DNA of 7,611 nucleotides from Spirochaetales bacterium (GTDB lineage Bacteria; Spirochaetota; Spirochaetia; DSM-27196; SLST01), in contig JANQQY010000565.1 of assembly GCA_028284845.1 (NCBI GenBank), positions 1 to 7,611 on the forward strand, in the 5' to 3' direction. Both the position numbers and the translations under genes were made by a program. Below, piece after piece: positions 5,194 to 7,611 of this stretch. How positions within the stretch are numbered: position 1 is the first letter of the stretch; each line of letters starts with the position of its first letter. The notes under the pieces were generated by a model. That model saw nothing but the letters and a program-made list of their open reading frames with translations. It did no database searches and was not told where the DNA came from.

Positions 5194-6219
5194 CTACGCC
5201 CTACCAGGCTCAATGAGGTCGGGATGATTCGTTTGCCCAAGCACACCGTGAGCCAGGAACGAGATCGACAAACCGACCGTGTTCTCCGTGCTGTAGCGAA
5301 GACAATGACTGACCAGATCCCGATCTGAGGGAAGATGCAGCTCGGGGTCCTTCGACAGTGGCTCGCCTGCCGGGTCAGCGACGATGAGGGAGAGCCCTGA
5401 ATCTTCGCTGACGATCGCCTTTGCCGAGACCGAGTCTACTGACAGGCCGCTAGGGTGTTCACTCAATGTCGCCATGAATCCTCCGCGTTGCCTGAGGTAG
5501 GGGAGAAGACTGCCGAACACAATCTCATCCGACACACCTCCTTCATTTTGATAGACTCTGGCGCCGTGGAGGTACGCGTAGATAAGCTGAAAGAACAAGA
5601 GAGCCTTCGCCGGGACGCACCGCCGTTGAGGGAAGTCCCGAAACCGAGTTACAAGGTACACCTCTGAGAAGCCGCACTGCGCGATCGATTTGGCTATGTC
5701 GCTCGCGTAGAATAGAGTCGAGAACGTTGCCGAGTCGAACTTGCTTAGCGTTAGGCTGTTGTCATGGATAACGAGAATGACATGAGACAATCCTTCAGCG
5801 TAGTCATGATATCTGGCGTTCTTGCGATCGATCAGTGAGGATACTTTTGCGAAGTAGTCTGCGGGAGGGAGAATCTCAGTGAAAATTCCCGTGATCGACC
5901 CCTTTGGAGTTCCATCGGCAGCGTACAGCTGAGCAGGTCCAACGGGAAACATGGCCTGGTCATCCCTATGGATGTACTCGCCTGAATCAAGTATCTGCGA
6001 GACATATCCTGGTCGATTCTGAACCCTTGCATGGGACTCGGACGGATAGAACTCAGTGATCTCAGCACCAAACTCTCGATTCCGACCCTGGGGTCGCACT
6101 CGGAAGTCTGGGTTCTCCGACGGTACTATCGACGCCGTAGGGCCCGCCCCGAGGACACTTGAGAGAATCTGGAACTCCCTTTCCTTCTTCATCACTACGG
6201 CCGCTCGCGGGCCAAGCAT
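5194..6219 (-). CDS. Hypothetical protein, possible PD-(D/E)XK nuclease-like N-terminus
   Basis: This 341-residue soluble protein is not assigned to a named family and has no signal peptide or membrane helix. The N-terminus reads EREFQILSSVLGAG, then SENPDFRVRPQGRNREFGAEITEFY. A Glu in the first helix, a 'PDF' aspartate (Asp38) and, 15 residues on, an acidic residue on a strand (Glu53 in GAEIT) are the spacing expected of a PD-(D/E)XK nuclease core, with Thr in place of the usual Lys. This is a weak inference. The middle contains strands and helices such as LSHVILVIHDNSLT, GFSEVYLVTRFRDFP and ALLFFQLIYAYLHG. The ATG at 6219 is preferred because AAGGA lies 7 bases ahead; a TTG at 6243 and Met10 at 6192 are alternatives. 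It is alone in its transcript, 248 bases before the -10-proximal end of the toxin-antitoxin promoter. Confidence 0.78.
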   Translation of the reverse strand: MLGPRAAVVMKKEREFQILSSVLGAGPTASIVPSENPDFRVRPQGRNREFGAEITEFYPSESHARVQNRPGYVSQILDSGEYIHRDDQAMFPVGPAQLYAADGTPKGSITGIFTEILPPADYFAKVSSLIDRKNARYHDYAEGLSHVILVIHDNSLTLSKFDSATFSTLFYASDIAKSIAQCGFSEVYLVTRFRDFPQRRCVPAKALLFFQLIYAYLHGARVYQNEGGVSDEIVFGSLLPYLRQRGGFMATLSEHPSGLSVDSVSAKAIVSEDSGLSLIVADPAGEPLSKDPELHLPSDRDLVSHCLRYSTENTVGLSISFLAHGVLGQTNHPDLIEPGRA

Positions 6220-6226
6220 CGCATAG

Positions 6227-6231
6227 TCCTT
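6227..6231 (-). promoter_or_regulatory. Ribosome binding site deciding the start at 6219
   Basis: AAGGA on the minus strand is separated by 7 bases (CTATGCG) from the ATG at 6219. It favours that codon over the upstream TTG at 6243 and the downstream ATG at 6192. Confidence 0.6.
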
Positions 6232-6633
6232 CAGACGCCGCAATCTGCATCCCGACGCTGATGTGTCTCATGCCTCTCGATCCTCGTACCAAGATCCGAT
6301 TGCATCGTTGTCATTGCCGAAATCCACCCTCCGACCAACCTTCGAACCAAGACAAAAACCATATACACATAAGTTCATATCAGTGTGCCGGTTTTGGCGA
6401 ACGCTCACTCACCGCGAGAGCCTGCCCGATCAGCCCTCGATCCTCCGTTCCTGCCTCGAAGTCTGGAGCCTGCTGTTGCACACTGCTCCGCCCTGCCACC
6501 AGAAGTGGGTGCACAAAAATCTGTGATTCGGTGAGCCGATCGCAGTCAGCCGTCTCCATGCGGCTGGACCGGACTCCCCGACGCACCAGCCGAGCGGATC
6601 ACGCACTTCTCCACGCTACGCCCGCAAACCGGC
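6232..6633. other. Divergent intergenic region
   Basis: About 400 bases separate the divergent genes at 5194-6219 and 6647-7528. An A/T-rich patch lies at about 6348-6385 (minus strand contains TATGTGTATATGG) and may carry the promoter of the leftward gene, although no matching -35 was found. A minus-strand frame at 6380-6559 (METADCDRLTESQIFVHPLL...) has no ribosome site and no recognised homology and is not called. A small stem CCAC-CAGAA-GTGG occurs near 6497-6509. Confidence 0.45.
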
Positions 6634-6639
6634 TACAAT
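6634..6639 (+). promoter_or_regulatory. -10 element of the ECF sigma factor gene (leaderless)
   Basis: TACAAT (five of six consensus bases) ends 7 bases before the ATG at 6647, and no Shine-Dalgarno sequence is present. Transcription should start at or beside the ATG. No good -35 was found at the proper distance. Confidence 0.5.
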
Positions 6640-6646
6640 TCCCCAC

Positions 6647-7528
6647 ATGGCGATCCAAGCGGAGATCGACGCCATCTACCGTAGTGAGTACTCACGCGTA
6701 TTGGCAACGCTCATTCGTTTGCTCGGGGACATCGATCTTGCGGAGGAGGCGTGTCACGAGGCGTTCCGAGCTGCCGTAGAACAGTGGCCGCAACGAGGGA
6801 TACCAACGAATGCTCGTGCGTGGCTCATCTCCACGGGGCGGTTCAAGGGGATTGATGCAATCAGGCGAGCTGACAAGGGTCGTAAGATCGAGAACGAGAT
6901 GGCCGCCGAGCGTGAACGGCTCGGCACAGCCTATCAGGAGCCGGACGAGTCCTTTGCGGAGATGATCTCTGACGACCAGCTCCGACTCATCTTCACCTGC
7001 TGTCATCCATCGCTTTCGGTAGACTCGCAGATTGCTCTCTCACTTCGAGAGGTCGCGGGGCTCCGCACGACCGAGATCGCGGCCGCCTATCTCACGTCGG
7101 CAGAGACCATCAAGAGGCGCATTACTCGGGCGAAGGCATCGCTCCGTGAACAGCGGGTTCCGTATGAGATACCCACACGATCTGGACTCAAGAAGCGAGT
7201 CGCAGCTGTGCTTCACGTTATCTACCTTATCTACAACGAAGGGTATGCTTCGTCGCATGGGGATACCCACATTCGAGCGGAGCTGACCAGGGAGGCCATC
7301 TCGCTCTCCCGGCTGCTCTATACGCTGCTCCAGGACACTGAGGCTGCGGGGCTTTTTGCTCTGCTCTTGTTCCACGAGTCTCGCTCGCAGACCCGCGTCG
7401 ACTCAACAGGCCTCCCGGTTCCGCTCGAGTATCAGGATCGGGCCAAATGGGACCGACGGATGATCGTGGAGGCGACCGATCTCGTCTATCGGGTGTTTCT
7501 CACCGGGTCGGTCGGCATGAGGTTGTAG
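6647..7528 (+). CDS. ECF42-type RNA polymerase sigma factor, C-terminally truncated
   Basis: This 293-residue extracytoplasmic-function sigma factor would direct RNA polymerase to a specific promoter set. Region 2 spans about residues 6-75 (IYRSEYSRVLATLIRLLGDI, DLAEEACHEAFRAAVEQWP, ARAWLISTGRFKGIDAIRR). Region 4 spans about 125-168 (ALSLREVAGLRTTEIAAAYL, TIKRRITRAKASLRE). The later part shows the marks of the ECF42 group: LIFTCCHPSL, VLHVIYLIYNEGYASSHGD, LTREAISLSRLL and LEYQDRAKWDRRMIVE. ECF42 proteins normally run to about 400-420 residues with a TPR-like C-terminal extension; here the match ends near residue 280 and a foreign tail (FLTGSVGMRL) leads to a stop, so about 120 residues are missing. 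The DGPF/YCII-type partner usually encoded nearby is not in the window. Region 2 and 4 are intact, but function may be impaired. Confidence 0.85.
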   Translation: MAIQAEIDAIYRSEYSRVLATLIRLLGDIDLAEEACHEAFRAAVEQWPQRGIPTNARAWLISTGRFKGIDAIRRADKGRKIENEMAAERERLGTAYQEPDESFAEMISDDQLRLIFTCCHPSLSVDSQIALSLREVAGLRTTEIAAAYLTSAETIKRRITRAKASLREQRVPYEIPTRSGLKKRVAAVLHVIYLIYNEGYASSHGDTHIRAELTREAISLSRLLYTLLQDTEAAGLFALLLFHESRSQTRVDSTGLPVPLEYQDRAKWDRRMIVEATDLVYRVFLTGSVGMRL

Positions 7529-7611
7529 TCGACGACCGTTTGAAACATGTTGCCGAGCTTCGACTTCGAGGAGTTGCTGCCCCAGGTGTAGTTGTTGGTG
7601 CTGAGATGGGC
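7486..7611 (-). pseudogene. GH9-like glycoside hydrolase fragment, truncated at its 3' end and cut by the window edge
   Basis: Forty-one codons are open from the window edge to a TAG at 7486-7488. The segment STNNYTWGSNSSKSKLGNMF resembles the 'YxWGSNxxKxxxG' stretch in the later part of bacterial family-9 glycoside hydrolases (endoglucanases and related enzymes), which is normally followed by the HGVNPLG-type region and the catalytic Glu. Here VVDYNLMPTD is followed by PVRNTR and stop, so the 3' part of the catalytic domain is missing. By direct count, 32 of the first 35 codons end in G or C, a strong coding signature for this strand and frame. Its stop lies inside the sigma factor reading frame. 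The family call rests on one short motif. Confidence 0.5.

Noticed and set aside
6331..6350. GGTTCGAAGG-like T-loop of a tRNA on the minus strand
   Set aside because: No matching acceptor stem, anticodon arm or D arm could be found around it.
6380..6559. Minus-strand frame METADCDRLTESQIFVHPLL...
   Set aside because: It reads somewhat like protein, but there is no ribosome site, promoter or recognised family, and it lies in a divergent intergenic region.
6159..6779. Open plus-strand frame of 206 codons
   Set aside because: It runs across the starts of two real genes, is rich in Ser, Arg, Cys and Pro, and looks like chance.
7522..7611. Open plus-strand frame VVVDDRLKHVAELRLRG... after the sigma factor
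   Set aside because: The minus-strand reading has a GH9-like motif and strong third-position GC bias, so this frame is taken as its shadow.

Overview
The window looks like bacterial chromosomal DNA of moderate to high GC. Almost every gene lies on the minus strand. The best clue to the host is the substrate-binding protein at 247-1509: its cleavable signal peptide ends in FATGGAEAED, a mature start common among binding proteins of Spirochaetota. I infer a free-living, Spirochaeta-like organism with moderate confidence. No rRNA, tRNA, CRISPR array or insertion sequence was seen.

Layout, left to right. Positions 1-1509 hold an ABC uptake operon read leftward: a periplasmic binding protein, a strong 8-bp intercistronic hairpin, then the N-terminus of the first permease, cut by the window edge. 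Positions 1798-2744 carry two small minus-strand genes: an unrecognised 177-residue protein with a Cys...His...Asp pattern, and a VOC (glyoxalase/bleomycin-resistance fold) protein. Positions 2842-3384 contain a decayed multi-pass membrane protein gene with two frame changes and an in-frame TAG.

Positions 3569-4945 hold the clearest accessory system, a type II toxin-antitoxin module of the RES-Xre class. A near-consensus promoter sits so close to the antitoxin ATG that the mRNA should be leaderless. The Xre/MbcA-like antitoxin carries an extra N-terminal region of about 60-70 residues. Its TGA overlaps a CTG codon that appears to start the RES toxin (predicted NAD+-degrading). A possible third small ORF overlaps the toxin's 3' end. 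Immediately upstream of the module, 5194-6219 encodes an unrecognised 341-residue protein whose N-terminus weakly resembles a PD-(D/E)XK nuclease core. Together these suggest a small accessory, possibly defensive, island, but that function is inference.

Positions 6647-7528 on the plus strand encode an ECF42-type sigma factor, also with a promoter placed for a leaderless mRNA. It is cut short by roughly 120 residues compared with the family. At exactly the point where it stops making sense, a minus-strand coding segment begins that resembles the interior of a GH9 glycoside hydrolase and is itself truncated. The two broken genes meet tail to tail near 7480-7525, which points to a rearrangement junction or an assembly chimera.
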